Shown one piece after another: positions 1 through 8,209 of a stretch of DNA of 64,000 nt; positions within the stretch are counted from its first letter, which is position 1, and every line of letters begins with the position of its first letter. Origin of the DNA: Neobacillus massiliamazoniensis (GTDB lineage Bacteria; Bacillota; Bacilli; Bacillales; Cytobacillaceae); the NCBI RefSeq assembly GCF_001048695.1, contig NZ_CVRB01000001.1:1116001-1180000 (forward strand). The letters are read 5' to 3'. Below the pieces are notes generated by a model. That model searched no databases. It was not told where the DNA came from and saw only the letters and a program-made list of their open reading frames with translations. The position numbers were made by a program, and so were the translations under genes.

Positions 1-97
1 AAGATCGGCCCTTCTCTTTCGAAAAAACTAGCAAATTTTCATAAATTTGGCTTGGTTTTTCCTAATATAGGGGAGAAAAACAAAATAATTATGCGTC

Positions 98-195
98 TAT
101 CAGCGAATTTTACACTTCTATCAGCGAATTCGAGGATTCTATCAGCGATTTCAGGAGGTTTATCAGCGAATTTGGGCTTTTTATCAGAGAATCGG
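98..195. repeat. ~21-bp tandem array, TATCAGCGAATT family
   Basis: Five copies of a TATCAGCGAATT-like word at about 21-bp spacing, the last degenerate (TATCAGAGAATC). A second array of the same family lies at 3573-3650 in the duplicated flank. Open frames on both strands here are produced by the repeat and show no protein-like composition. No other gene is visible in 1-397. Confidence 0.8.
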
Positions 196-397
196 ATTTT
201 CGCAGTTTTAATCAAACGTTTGTTTGAATTAAAAAAGCAAAAAGAGCACCTACAATTCATGACGAAATGACAATTGTAAAAATAATTGTCGAAAGCTGTT
301 TATTTAAAACCAATGAAACTTATGATAGGTTTGAATTATCAAAAATTACCATTTGGTGAAGAGCTAATTCAAATAAGTGAATCGTGAGGTGGATAAA

Positions 398-634
398 TTG
401 GCGATATTTATAGGGGCATTGCTCATGTTATAGGGAATCCTTATTCTCTATTCTTCTTTATTTAAAATGAAACAGGAGGATTATAAAAATAAGGGTGTCA
501 TCGGGATAAGTGGTTATATTGAATTGGAATTTTTATTTAGATTATTAAGTAGACTTCCATCACGTGTCATTAAGGGATTCACACTATCAATTGGAATTTT
601 TTTTATAGCTCTTGGAACAGTTATTTTTAAGTAA
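398..634 (+). pseudogene. broken small membrane protein gene (in-frame stop)
   Basis: A TTG start at 398 follows a good ribosome binding site (GAGGTGG at 386-392). The frame encodes a hydrophobic N-terminus and hits TAG at 431-433. It then reads on without another stop to TAA at 632-634, giving a second hydrophobic segment near the C-terminus (GFTLSIGIFFIALGTVIF). The layout is a roughly 78-residue protein with two membrane segments and a charged middle, killed by one nonsense codon. Re-initiation at ATG 467 is possible. I do not recognise the family. The gene is absent from the parallel position in the duplicated copy near 3660-3730. Confidence 0.55.
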
Positions 635-679
635 GGACTTCAATTTATAGAAGCCCTTTTATTATGATAAAAAATAAGA

Positions 680-703
680 AGATGTAAGACACTGCTTACA
701 TCT
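680..703 (-). terminator. terminator of tatA copy 1
   Basis: Perfect 9-bp stem AGATGTAAG/CTTACATCT with a 6-nt loop. On the minus strand a T-rich run follows. It lies just downstream of the tatA stop and recurs at the equivalent place after the second tatA. Confidence 0.8.
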
Positions 704-712
704 CCATTTAAT

Positions 713-895
713 TTACTTAGATTGCTCTTTTTTTTCTTCTTTATCGTCTGACATTAAATCCTTAGCAGAGCTTTTAAATTCTCTAAGTGTGGTACCGAAA
801 GCACGTCCAACTTCAGGTAACTTAGATGGGCCGAATACGATTAAAGCAAGGATAACAATTAATATTAATCCTGGTACGCCGATATTTGAAAGCAT
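713..895 (-). CDS. tatA: Sec-independent translocase TatA (copy 1)
   Basis: A 60-residue TatA. It has a short N-terminal membrane helix (residues 4-20, [17 protein letters not shown]), the diagnostic FGP hinge, an amphipathic helix ([17 protein letters not shown]) and a charged Lys/Glu tail. It resembles Bacillus TatAd, the component dedicated to phosphodiesterase export under phosphate starvation. TatA forms the export channel for folded twin-arginine substrates together with a TatC, which is not in this window. It lies 52 bp downstream of the Tat-signal phosphoesterase gene on the same strand, with RBS AAGGAGGAG, so the pair is probably one operon ending at the hairpin 680-703. A near-identical paralogue sits at 3772-3954. 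Confidence 0.95.
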   Translation of the reverse strand: MLSNIGVPGLILIVILALIVFGPSKLPEVGRAFGTTLREFKSSAKDLMSDDKEEKKEQSK

Positions 896-947
896 GGTGT
901 CTCCTCCTTAATAATTGATATATCAATAAATTCTTTTAAGTTAGAAG

Positions 948-2771
948 CTAATTCTTTACAGCTTCAAGGACGTTAATCTCCGCAGCCGATGCCCAGCCGT
1001 TAACAGCCGCCGTTGCTTCGAGCTTGACATATGATGCATCTGTCGGATTAAAAGTAGCTAATTTCTCCGCACTGTTGTTTGCCCAAGTTCCGCTTGTAAC
1101 TTTAGTAAAAGTCATTCCATCTTTACTTACATAAAGGTTATATCCTGTAATAATTCCGTTGCTGCCTGATTGCCTTGGTAAATACGAGACCTTATCGATT
1201 GCATAAGTACCTCCAAGACTTAAGGTGATCGATTGGGGGAGAACATCAGATTTATCCCACTTTGTATGCCAAAACGTTTGTGAGTCTCCGTCAATCGCCA
1301 TGGATGCTCCATTATTAGCGGCAATTATTTCCTGACTTGTCGCTGTTGCCGTCATTTGAGACTGAGGGATCGTCTTCAGCGTTTTCCCTAATACTTTTAA
1401 AGAGTTATTACTTACATTTCCGAATGCATCAACAGCAAGCACTTCAATCTCATACATTGTGCTTGGCTTCAATTCGCCAATTTGCAATGTTAATGGATTT
1501 GGTACAGGATCGGAATAGAACTCTGAGAAAGCAAGATATTCTTTCACTACTTCTTTTGTTTCTGCATTTCTAGCAATTATTTTATAGTCATGTACAAGAA
1601 GATTGTCTTTAGCTTGAGTAAACATGATGGCTACACTGGTTGCAGTCGCTTTTTCATTAACAATGGAAAGCATCGCATCTTTTGTAAAGAATGGTGGCTT
1701 TTTGTCTCGATCATCTGTGTATTTAAAATTCTCCTTATTAGCAGGATAGCTGATTTCGAATGGTTCACCTGTCCAATCATTGTTATGAATATCACGGCGT
1801 TTAATGATTACTTTGTTATTATAAACTTCTACAATTAGAGCTTGGTTTAGGATACTGGCCCCTTCAGGTATTTCTCCTTGGATTCTTCCGCTATCAAGCC
1901 ACATATAGGCACCCGTTGAAGTCCCAATAGCAGTAAAATCTTTTTGGTGTATGATTTTAGGGTCATCTAACGGATAGTGGGTATGGCCAGAAAAAGAGAT
2001 AACTTGCGGATATTTTGCCAATGTATTGTAAAAAAGATCTCTATTTTGATTGAAGCCCCATTCGCTTCCATAGATAGTCCCTTTAATTGGCTGATGGTGG
2101 AAGACAAAAATAGGTTTTTTCGGATCATCATCATTTGCTATCTTTAACTGCTCACCTAGCCACTCAATTTGTTTTACTGAGAAGGTACCCGGTGTATTAC
2201 CATCTTCAGTATAAAGAACGATAAAATGATAACCATTTACAATCTTATGATAGTAAATGGATTCCATTCCCGTTTTTTCAAGGAAACGTTTTTGAGCATT
2301 TACTGCCGATAATCCGTTCCAATAATCATGATTTCCGATCGCAAACATAGAAATCGCTTGTGGCTGTTTTCTTACATTATAAGCAGAAAAAAACTTATCA
2401 TATTCTTCTACAAGTCCCAAATCCGTTAAATCTCCAACAACCACAAAAGCATCTTGCTTAGGAACAACTTCATTTAACTGATCTAAAGTAGTAATAAGCT
2501 TATTTAAAAAATCATTGCTCTGACGTTGAATATGTACATCGCTAATAACAGGAAAAACTAGATCTGGTTTATTTCCCATTGAATTCATAACAGAAGAGCT
2601 AGACGCTGCTTTAACAGGTAAACTAGTTAACGAGCCTAATAGAGTTAACCCAAATGCAGCTCCAGCAATTTTAGTTGTCCCCTCCAAAAAGGTCCTTCGA
2701 TCCATTTCCTTTCTAAAAAGATCATCTGGTAACGATTTTTCTACTTCATTGTTCAATTCATCTTTTTTCAT
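948..2771 (-). CDS. Tat-exported metallophosphoesterase with C-terminal F5/8 domain (copy 1)
   Basis: A 607-residue secreted calcineurin-like phosphoesterase. Near residue 24 the twin-arginine motif DRRTFLEG precedes a hydrophobic stretch (AGAAFGLTLLGSLTSL) and an Ala-rich cleavage region. The metal-site motifs follow in order: SDVHI, GDLTDLG, GNHDYW, FHHQP and GHTHYP. The middle has an Fn3-like segment, and the last ~130 residues look like an F5/8 type C (discoidin) carbohydrate- or surface-binding domain. The start chosen is ATG at 2771, because GAGGAG lies 7-8 nt upstream; a longer frame from TTG would place the start inside the RBS. A Pho box lies at 2995-3022, so the gene is inferred to be induced by phosphate limitation and to hydrolyse organic phosphates outside the cell. 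The exact substrate is unknown. Confidence 0.9.
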   Translation of the reverse strand: MKKDELNNEVEKSLPDDLFRKEMDRRTFLEGTTKIAGAAFGLTLLGSLTSLPVKAASSSSVMNSMGNKPDLVFPVISDVHIQRQSNDFLNKLITTLDQLNEVVPKQDAFVVVGDLTDLGLVEEYDKFFSAYNVRKQPQAISMFAIGNHDYWNGLSAVNAQKRFLEKTGMESIYYHKIVNGYHFIVLYTEDGNTPGTFSVKQIEWLGEQLKIANDDDPKKPIFVFHHQPIKGTIYGSEWGFNQNRDLFYNTLAKYPQVISFSGHTHYPLDDPKIIHQKDFTAIGTSTGAYMWLDSGRIQGEIPEGASILNQALIVEVYNNKVIIKRRDIHNNDWTGEPFEISYPANKENFKYTDDRDKKPPFFTKDAMLSIVNEKATATSVAIMFTQAKDNLLVHDYKIIARNAETKEVVKEYLAFSEFYSDPVPNPLTLQIGELKPSTMYEIEVLAVDAFGNVSNNSLKVLGKTLKTIPQSQMTATATSQEIIAANNGASMAIDGDSQTFWHTKWDKSDVLPQSITLSLGGTYAIDKVSYLPRQSGSNGIITGYNLYVSKDGMTFTKVTSGTWANNSAEKLATFNPTDASYVKLEATAAVNGWASAAEINVLEAVKN

Positions 2772-2994
2772 TACTATTACTCCTCTCAAATGATAGATTA
2801 GTTAATTCCAATTTCAAGGAAACTTAATGATGCAGTGCTAAATTGTAATAAAGTACCTTTAATCCCCAAAAATTAAATCTCGTTACTGATAGTCTGTAAT
2901 TTTTTCCTAAGTTAGAACATTCGTGTTTCTTGATACCCACCCCCAAAACGAAATAAAAATAAAATATTCACACAAAGAAATAATACACAAACAG

Positions 2995-3022
2995 TATTGA
3001 ATTACTGTTAATACAGTGTTAA
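2995..3022 (-). promoter_or_regulatory. Pho box upstream of phosphoesterase copy 1
   Basis: Reading the minus strand, the hexamers TTAACA, TTAACA and TCAATA follow each other at exactly 11-bp spacing, the arrangement bound by PhoP dimers in Bacillus. The box is about 225 bp upstream of the ATG, so a leader of roughly 200 nt is implied. The same arrangement is kept in copy 2. Confidence 0.75.
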
Positions 3023-3346
3023 TTATTGTTATTTTTGTTACAAGCAGATTAAATTGGAACAATTTGTACTAATATACTCTTAAATTTTGAATTGTTAGGA
3101 AAAATGTCCAATTAAAAATCGAGAAGAGATGGAGAAATACTTTTCAAAATGACAGAATTTCAGGAAAGATGCAACATTGATAATTCTCAAGCATGATATG
3201 GTGCCTGATACCATCCCAAATTTGTCGAAGATTGATCGGTTTTTTTCTAGATAGAAAATGATAGATTGGTGTTGCAATTGAATCATGTGAGGGTGGATGG
3301 GTTGTCTCTCTTCTTTCTGTTTTTTTAGGGATAGGAGGTGATAATC

Positions 3347-3370
3347 ATGGAGCTATCTCTTGGGGTATAA
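3347..3370 (+). pseudogene. truncated copy of the 46-residue small ORF at 6465
   Basis: The sequence before it, including the RBS GGAGGTGAT, matches the region before 6465. The reading frame begins MELSLGV and stops at 3368-3370. Homology to the second copy ends about here, where a TCGCAAATGAA repeat array takes over. Either the 3' part was lost by recombination at the array or it never existed in this copy. Confidence 0.5.
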
Positions 3371-3374
3371 ATTG

Positions 3375-3456
3375 AGTTTTCGCAAATGAAGTTGATGTTT
3401 TCGCAAATGGAACTAATTTTATCGCAAATGAAACTGCTAGATTCGCAAATGAAACT
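3375..3456. repeat. ~21-bp tandem array, TCGCAAATGAA family
   Basis: Four copies of TTCGCAAATGRA spaced 21-22 bp apart. They lie at the junction between the two duplicated phosphoesterase units. Different in sequence from the neighbouring TATCAGCGAATT arrays but with the same period. Confidence 0.75.
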
Positions 3457-3572
3457 AGGTATTTGAATAAAAATATTTATATTTTATGAAGATCGACCCT
3501 TCTCTTTCGAAAAAACCAGCAAATTTTTTAAAATTTAGTCTAGTTTTTGTCATTTTTAGGGGGCAAAACCAT

Positions 3573-3650
3573 TCTATCAGCGAATTTTACGCTTTTATCA
3601 GCGAATTCCAGAGTTCTTTCCGCGAATTTGGGCTTTCTATCAGCGAATAG
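3573..3650. repeat. ~21-bp tandem array, TATCAGCGAATT family (second copy)
   Basis: Four copies of a TATCAGCGAATT-like word. The flanking sequence from 3489 matches the first bases of the window, so this array belongs to the duplicated unit. Confidence 0.75.
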
Positions 3651-3738
3651 GATTTTAGCAGTTTTAATCAAACGTTTGATTGAATCTATTTGATGAAGTT
3701 TATCTGAATCTAGGTTTCAATTTCTAAAAAAAATAAGA

Positions 3739-3763
3739 AGATGTAAGCTATTAACTTACATCT
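3739..3763 (-). terminator. terminator of tatA copy 2
   Basis: AGATGTAAG/CTTACATCT stem as after copy 1, with a 7-nt loop, followed on the minus strand by a T-rich tract. Confidence 0.8.
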
Positions 3764-3771
3764 CCATTTAA

Positions 3772-3954
3772 TTACTTAGATTGCTCTTTTTTTTCTTCTT
3801 TTCCGTCTGACATTAAATCCTTAGCAGAGTTTTTAAATTCTCTAAGTGTGGTACCGAAAGCACGTCCAACTTCAGGTAACTTTGATGGGCCGAATACGAT
3901 TAAAGCAAGAACAACAATTAATATTAATCCTGGTACGCCGATATTTTGAATCAT
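3772..3954 (-). CDS. tatA: Sec-independent translocase TatA (copy 2)
   Basis: A 60-residue TatA differing from copy 1 at only a handful of positions (IQN for LSN at the N-terminus, VVLALIV for [18 protein letters not shown] for [11 protein letters not shown]). The FGP hinge and amphipathic helix are intact. It has the same RBS and terminator context and lies 126 bp downstream of the second Tat-signal phosphoesterase. Both copies appear functional, giving two complete substrate-TatA pairs in tandem. Confidence 0.95.
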   Translation of the reverse strand: MIQNIGVPGLILIVVLALIVFGPSKLPEVGRAFGTTLREFKNSAKDLMSDGKEEKKEQSK

Positions 3955-4080
3955 GGTGTCTCCTCCTTAATAATTGATTTATCAAGAGCTAATTCTTATA
4001 GATTCTTTATTTATTTCTAGTTTTAATTAACTGTGTATTTTGCTGATGAAACAATTCAATAAATTCTTTTAAGTTTGAAG

Positions 4081-5973
4081 CTAATTCTTTACAGTTTCAA
4101 GGACGTTAATCTCCGCAGCCGATGCCCAGCCGTTAACACCCGCCGTTGCTTCGAGCTTGATATATGATGCATTGGTCGGATTAAATTTTGCTAGTTTCTC
4201 CGCACTGTTGTTTTCCCAAGTTCCGCTTGTAACTTTAGTAAAGGTCACTCCATCTGTACTTACATAAAGGTTATATGCTGTAATAATTCCGTTGCTGCCT
4301 TCTTGCCTTGGTAAATACGTGACCTTATCGATTGTATAAGTTCCTCCAAGACTTAAGGTGATCGATTGAGGGAGAACATCAGATTTATCCCACTTTGTAT
4401 GCCAAAACGTTGTTGTGTCATCATCAATCGCCATGGATGCTGCATTATTAGCGCCAACTGTTTCCTCACTTGTCGCTGTTGCCTTCATTTGAGAATGAGG
4501 GATCGGCGTCAGCGTTTTCGCTAATACTTTTAAAGAGTTATTACTTACATTTCCGAATGCATCAATAGCTGTAACTTCAACCTCATACATTGTGTTAGGA
4601 TTCAATTGATCAAGTTGCAATGTTAATGGATTTGGTACAGGATCTTTATAGAACTCTGAGAAAGCAAGATATTCTTTCGCAACTGCTTTTGTTGCTGCAT
4701 TTCTAACTACCATTTTATAGTCATGTACAAGAAGATTGTCTTTCGCTTGCGTAAACATTATGGCTAAACTGGTAGCAGTCGTATTTCCATTAACAACGGA
4801 AAGCATCGCATGATTTGTAAAGAAAGGTGCCTTTTTGTCTCTATCCGCTGTGTAAGTAAATTCCTTCTTATTACCTGGATTTTCGATTACGAATGGTTCA
4901 CCTGTCCAGTCATTGTTATGAATATCACGGCGTTTAATGACTACTTTTTCGTTATTATAAACTTCCACAATCAGAGCTTGATTTAGAATACTGGCAAAAT
5001 CTCCAGGTATTTCCCCTTGGATTCTTCCGCTATCAAGCCACATATAGGCACCCGTTGAAGTTCCAATAGCAGTAAAATCTTTTTGCATGATGATTTTAGG
5101 ATCATCTAACGGATAGTGGGTATGACCAGAAAAAGAGATAACTTGCGGATATTTTGCCAATGTATTGTAGAAAAGATCTCTATTTTGATCGAAGCCCCAT
5201 TCGCTTCCATAGATGGTTCCTTTAATTGGCTGATGGTGGAAGACAAAAATTGGTTTTATCCAATTATCATCTCCTTGTGAATTATCATCTTTTTCCGAAT
5301 TATTAACCTTTTTCTGATTATCATCATTTGCGATCTTTAACTGCTCATCGAGCCACTGAATTTGTTTTACTGAGAAGGTACCCGGTGTATTACCATCTTC
5401 AGTATAAAGAACGATAAAATGATAACCATTTACAACCTTATGATAGAACATGGATTCCATACCCGTATACGAAAGGAAACGTTTTTGAGCATCTGCTGCC
5501 GATAAACCATTCCAATAGTCATGATTTCCGATCGCAAACATAGAAATCGCTTGTGGCTGTTTTCTTACATTATAAGCAGAAAAAAACTTATCATATTCTG
5601 ATACAAGTCCCAAATCCGTTAAATCTCCATTTACCACAAAAGCATCTTGCTTAGGAACAACTTTATTTAACTGATCTAAAGTAGTAATAAGCTTATTTAA
5701 AAAATCATCGCTCTGATGTTGAATGTGTACGTCACTTATAACTGGAAATATTAAATCTGGTTTTCTTCCATTTGAATACATACCAGAAGAGATAGATGCT
5801 GCTTTAGCAGGTAAACTAGTTAACGAGCCCAATAGAGTTAAACCAAATGCAGCTCCAGCAACTTTCGTTGTCCCCTCTAAAAAAGTCCTTCGATCCATTT
5901 CCTTTTTAAAAAGACCATCTTGTACCGGTTCTTCTACTTCATTTACTTCATTGTTCAATTTATCTTTTTTCAT
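4081..5973 (-). CDS. Tat-exported metallophosphoesterase with C-terminal F5/8 domain (copy 2)
   Basis: A 630-residue paralogue of the product at 948-2771 with all motifs kept: DRRTFLEG Tat signal, SDVHI, GDLTDLG, GNHDYW, FHHQP, GHTHYP and the C-terminal discoidin-like domain. It is longer mainly because of an Asn/Asp/Lys-rich insertion of about 20 residues (within QKKVNNSEKDDNSQGDDNW) between the GNHD and FHHQP motifs. That insertion probably forms a surface loop. The start chosen is ATG 5973, preceded by GAGGAG. It precedes tatA copy 2 and has a Pho box at 6188-6215. The substrate is inferred only as phosphomonoester or diester. Confidence 0.9.
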   Translation of the reverse strand: MKKDKLNNEVNEVEEPVQDGLFKKEMDRRTFLEGTTKVAGAAFGLTLLGSLTSLPAKAASISSGMYSNGRKPDLIFPVISDVHIQHQSDDFLNKLITTLDQLNKVVPKQDAFVVNGDLTDLGLVSEYDKFFSAYNVRKQPQAISMFAIGNHDYWNGLSAADAQKRFLSYTGMESMFYHKVVNGYHFIVLYTEDGNTPGTFSVKQIQWLDEQLKIANDDNQKKVNNSEKDDNSQGDDNWIKPIFVFHHQPIKGTIYGSEWGFDQNRDLFYNTLAKYPQVISFSGHTHYPLDDPKIIMQKDFTAIGTSTGAYMWLDSGRIQGEIPGDFASILNQALIVEVYNNEKVVIKRRDIHNNDWTGEPFVIENPGNKKEFTYTADRDKKAPFFTNHAMLSVVNGNTTATSLAIMFTQAKDNLLVHDYKMVVRNAATKAVAKEYLAFSEFYKDPVPNPLTLQLDQLNPNTMYEVEVTAIDAFGNVSNNSLKVLAKTLTPIPHSQMKATATSEETVGANNAASMAIDDDTTTFWHTKWDKSDVLPQSITLSLGGTYTIDKVTYLPRQEGSNGIITAYNLYVSTDGVTFTKVTSGTWENNSAEKLAKFNPTNASYIKLEATAGVNGWASAAEINVLETVKN

Positions 5974-6187
5974 TGCTGTTACTCCTCTCAAATGATAGAT
6001 TAGTTAATTTCATATTCAAGGAAATTTAATGATGCAGTATAAAATTGTAATAAAGTACATTCAATTCCAGAAAATTAAATCTCGTTACTGACGGCCTGTA
6101 TTTTTCTCCAAGTTAGTGTTTCTTGCTGCACACCTCCAAAACAAAATAAAAGTAACATATTCACACAAATAAATAATAAACAAACAG

Positions 6188-6215
6188 TATTGAATTACTG
6201 TTAACACCGTGTAAA
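6188..6215 (-). promoter_or_regulatory. Pho box upstream of phosphoesterase copy 2
   Basis: On the minus strand the hexamers TTTACA, TTAACA and TCAATA lie at exact 11-bp spacing, equivalent to 2995-3022. About 215 bp separate it from the ATG. The region 5974-6464 otherwise holds the conserved leader and no gene. Confidence 0.75.
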
Positions 6216-6464
6216 TTATTGTTATTTATTGCGTAAAGTAGATTAAATTGGAACAACTGTACCAATTTGCTCTTGAATTTTGAATTCTTGGGAAAAATGT
6301 CTACTTAAGAATCGTGGATATGGTGCCTGACACCATCCGAAATTTGTCGAAGATTGATCGGTTTTTTCTAGATGGAAAATGATAGAATGGTGTTGCAACT
6401 GAATCATGTGAGGGTGGATGGGTTGTCTCTCTTCTTTCTGTTTTTTGGAAAGGAGGTGATAATC

Positions 6465-6605
6465 ATGGAACTATTTCTTGGAATTTTTATAGAAGTTATT
6501 TTGCGTGAAATTAGCGCTTATTTCTTTCGGAAAAACATTCTAGAAAACAAGAAAACCACCCCGCGCCGTCGCAAGCATAAAAGGGTGGTTTTCATAAGGT
6601 TGTAG
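6465..6605 (+). CDS. small hydrophobic/basic protein, possible type I toxin-like
   Basis: A 46-residue frame with an exceptionally strong RBS (AAAGGAGGTGAT at 6449-6460). The N-terminus is a membrane-like helix (MELFLGIFIEVILREISAYF) and the tail is strongly basic (PRRRKHKRV). Its 3' coding part contains a perfect 11-bp inverted repeat (6551-6561 with 6583-6593), and a true terminator follows directly at 6607-6636. Strong SD, a single helix, a basic tail and overlapping hairpins are features of Bacillus type I toxins, but I do not recognise a family and no antisense RNA promoter can be proved. Chance ORF over a double terminator is the alternative. Confidence 0.4.
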   Translation: MELFLGIFIEVILREISAYFFRKNILENKKTTPRRRKHKRVVFIRL

Positions 6606-6606
6606 G

Positions 6607-6636
6607 GAGAAGTGTTAGCGCACTTCTCTTTTTTTA
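6607..6636 (+). terminator. rho-independent terminator
   Basis: GAGAAGTG/CACTTCTC stem with a 6-nt loop followed by eight T residues. It ends the small ORF at 6465 and lies between convergent genes. Confidence 0.85.
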
Positions 6637-6702
6637 TGACCAATTATATACAATAAAATTCTTATTTAAAAGTGTTGCGGTTGAGCCTATAATTGCTGAT
6701 TA

Positions 6703-7440
6703 CTAGGAATTAGCCAACGCTAATAGTTGTTTATTAGCATTTTCTTTGATCACGCCACCATGGTAACAAATCACTGTTTCAATATCGTATTTCGTAAATT
6801 TCTTAATCGACTGTAGAGCCGTTTCCATATCAGGTGTTGCTTGTGGATTAGGACCCGAGATGATACCGTTTGCTGCCACAAGAGCATCTCCTGTGATTAG
6901 TGTTTTGCTTTGTTGATGATACAAGCTGATGTGACCAGGAGTGTGTCCTGGGGTAAAGATAACGGTAATTCCTCCGCAGTATGGCAATACTTCACCATCG
7001 CTAATCGTTTTATCTACTTTTGCGGTCAAAGGCGCTCCAAACATAGCTTTTATTTTCTGACGCTCATCCTCCGGAAGAGATTCCATCATCTTCGCGACCC
7101 GTTCCGGGTTCATCTTCAAAAAGGGCTTGACACCTTCGATATAGGGCTTGTCCGCTTCATGAGCAAAGACTTCAATTTTATGGTCTGCAGCCTTTAGAAT
7201 TTCGGGAAGACTGCCAATATGGTCGATGTCCTGGTGAGTTAGAATCACTTTGGTCAGCTTGTTAAATGGCACACCCGCTTTCTCGATTGCTTCGCGAATC
7301 TCTTCCAGTTGTCCTGGAATTCCAGTGTCCACTAAAATAATTTCGTTGTCATCCCAAATTAGTGTCGGGTGAATCACCATTTGCCGCCCCATCATGTTTG
7401 CAACTAATTCGATTGTTTCTATCCCTTTTCCTATTCTCAT
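6703..7440 (-). CDS. MBL-fold metallo-hydrolase
   Basis: A 245-residue metallo-beta-lactamase-fold hydrolase. The zinc motif HxHxDH appears as HQDIDH (LTHQDIDHIGS, near residue 70). It is followed by the GHTPGH motif, the GDA aspartate (LITGDAL) and a C-terminal histidine (CYHGG). This composition fits the glyoxalase II/lactonase-like subgroup, and the substrate cannot be named. The ATG at 7440 is preceded in frame by TGA, so no earlier start is possible, although no strong RBS is adjacent. It lies 61 bp downstream of a TetR gene on the same strand and is probably co-transcribed with it. Confidence 0.85.
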   Translation of the reverse strand: MRIGKGIETIELVANMMGRQMVIHPTLIWDDNEIILVDTGIPGQLEEIREAIEKAGVPFNKLTKVILTHQDIDHIGSLPEILKAADHKIEVFAHEADKPYIEGVKPFLKMNPERVAKMMESLPEDERQKIKAMFGAPLTAKVDKTISDGEVLPYCGGITVIFTPGHTPGHISLYHQQSKTLITGDALVAANGIISGPNPQATPDMETALQSIKKFTKYDIETVICYHGGVIKENANKQLLALANS

Positions 7441-7501
7441 TTTTCATGGTAAAGCTCAAACGCTTTACCGCACCTCCCTTGTTAATTTTTAGAGCCGTTT
7501 T

Positions 7502-8065
7502 CTATTTTCTCGAAACGGACAAAATAAAATCATCAATCATCAATTGAAAGCTGTCTTCTACATTTACGGGATTCTGGAAATATCCAAGGAAATGCATGGA
7601 GACAAAGCCGTGTAATAAACTCCTTAATGCGCGACTCTTATGAATTAAATGCGTTTCATCCTTGATATAAAAATCTAAAACCTGATGAATAATACCGGCC
7701 CATTCTTTCGCTAAACGAGTTACTTCCTCATCTTCTGTACTTGGAATATTCATAATAAGCCCGTAAGCATTCTTGTTTTCAAAAGCAAAATCTCGGTAAA
7801 CGTAGGCAAACTCTCTGATTGCATTTTCTCCACTTTTACCAATTAATCTTTGCATTAATTTCGAATTCAATTTATTTAAAAGGTATGCCGTCATTTCAAT
7901 TTTAAGATCATCCATATTACTGAAATGATTATATAAGGATGGATATTTTATATCCAGTTTTTCTGCAATTTTAGGGAAAGTAACTTGATTAAGACCAATT
8001 TCATCAGCCAATAGAAAAGCGGTTTGAATAATTTTTTCCTTAGTTAAATTCCGTTTTTTCACCAT
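7502..8065 (-). CDS. TetR/AcrR family transcriptional regulator (WHG-type C-terminus)
   Basis: A 187-residue repressor. Residues 8-55 form the TetR helix-turn-helix (KIIQTAFLLADEIGLNQVTF followed by IAEKLDIKYPSLYNHF). The C-terminal half resembles the TetR_C_33/WHG ligand domain (SRALRSLLHGFVSMHF). It is divergent from the MFS transporter at 8210, with a perfect AAACTATAA/TTATAGTTT palindrome between them. The simplest reading is a repressor of the efflux pump, of itself and of the MBL hydrolase. The ligand is unknown. Confidence 0.88.
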   Translation of the reverse strand: MVKKRNLTKEKIIQTAFLLADEIGLNQVTFPKIAEKLDIKYPSLYNHFSNMDDLKIEMTAYLLNKLNSKLMQRLIGKSGENAIREFAYVYRDFAFENKNAYGLIMNIPSTEDEEVTRLAKEWAGIIHQVLDFYIKDETHLIHKSRALRSLLHGFVSMHFLGYFQNPVNVEDSFQLMIDDFILSVSRK

Positions 8066-8124
8066 TTTATCACCTCGCTAATTTTACTTTATAAAAGTAG
8101 TTTAACATGATAAAATATATTTAT

Positions 8125-8143
8125 AAACTATAAATTATAGTTT
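8125..8143. promoter_or_regulatory. candidate TetR operator
   Basis: A perfect 9-bp inverted repeat AAACTATAA-A-TTATAGTTT in the 144-bp divergent interval between tetR (8065) and the MFS gene (8210). A half-site-like GTAGTTTA lies at 8098-8105. The position suits repression of both promoters. Confidence 0.6.
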
Positions 8144-8209
8144 AATTTTACATTAAAAAGTATTTGTTTGATACAACAATTAAGTTATAGCAAAAGGAAT
8201 GGATTTTTT

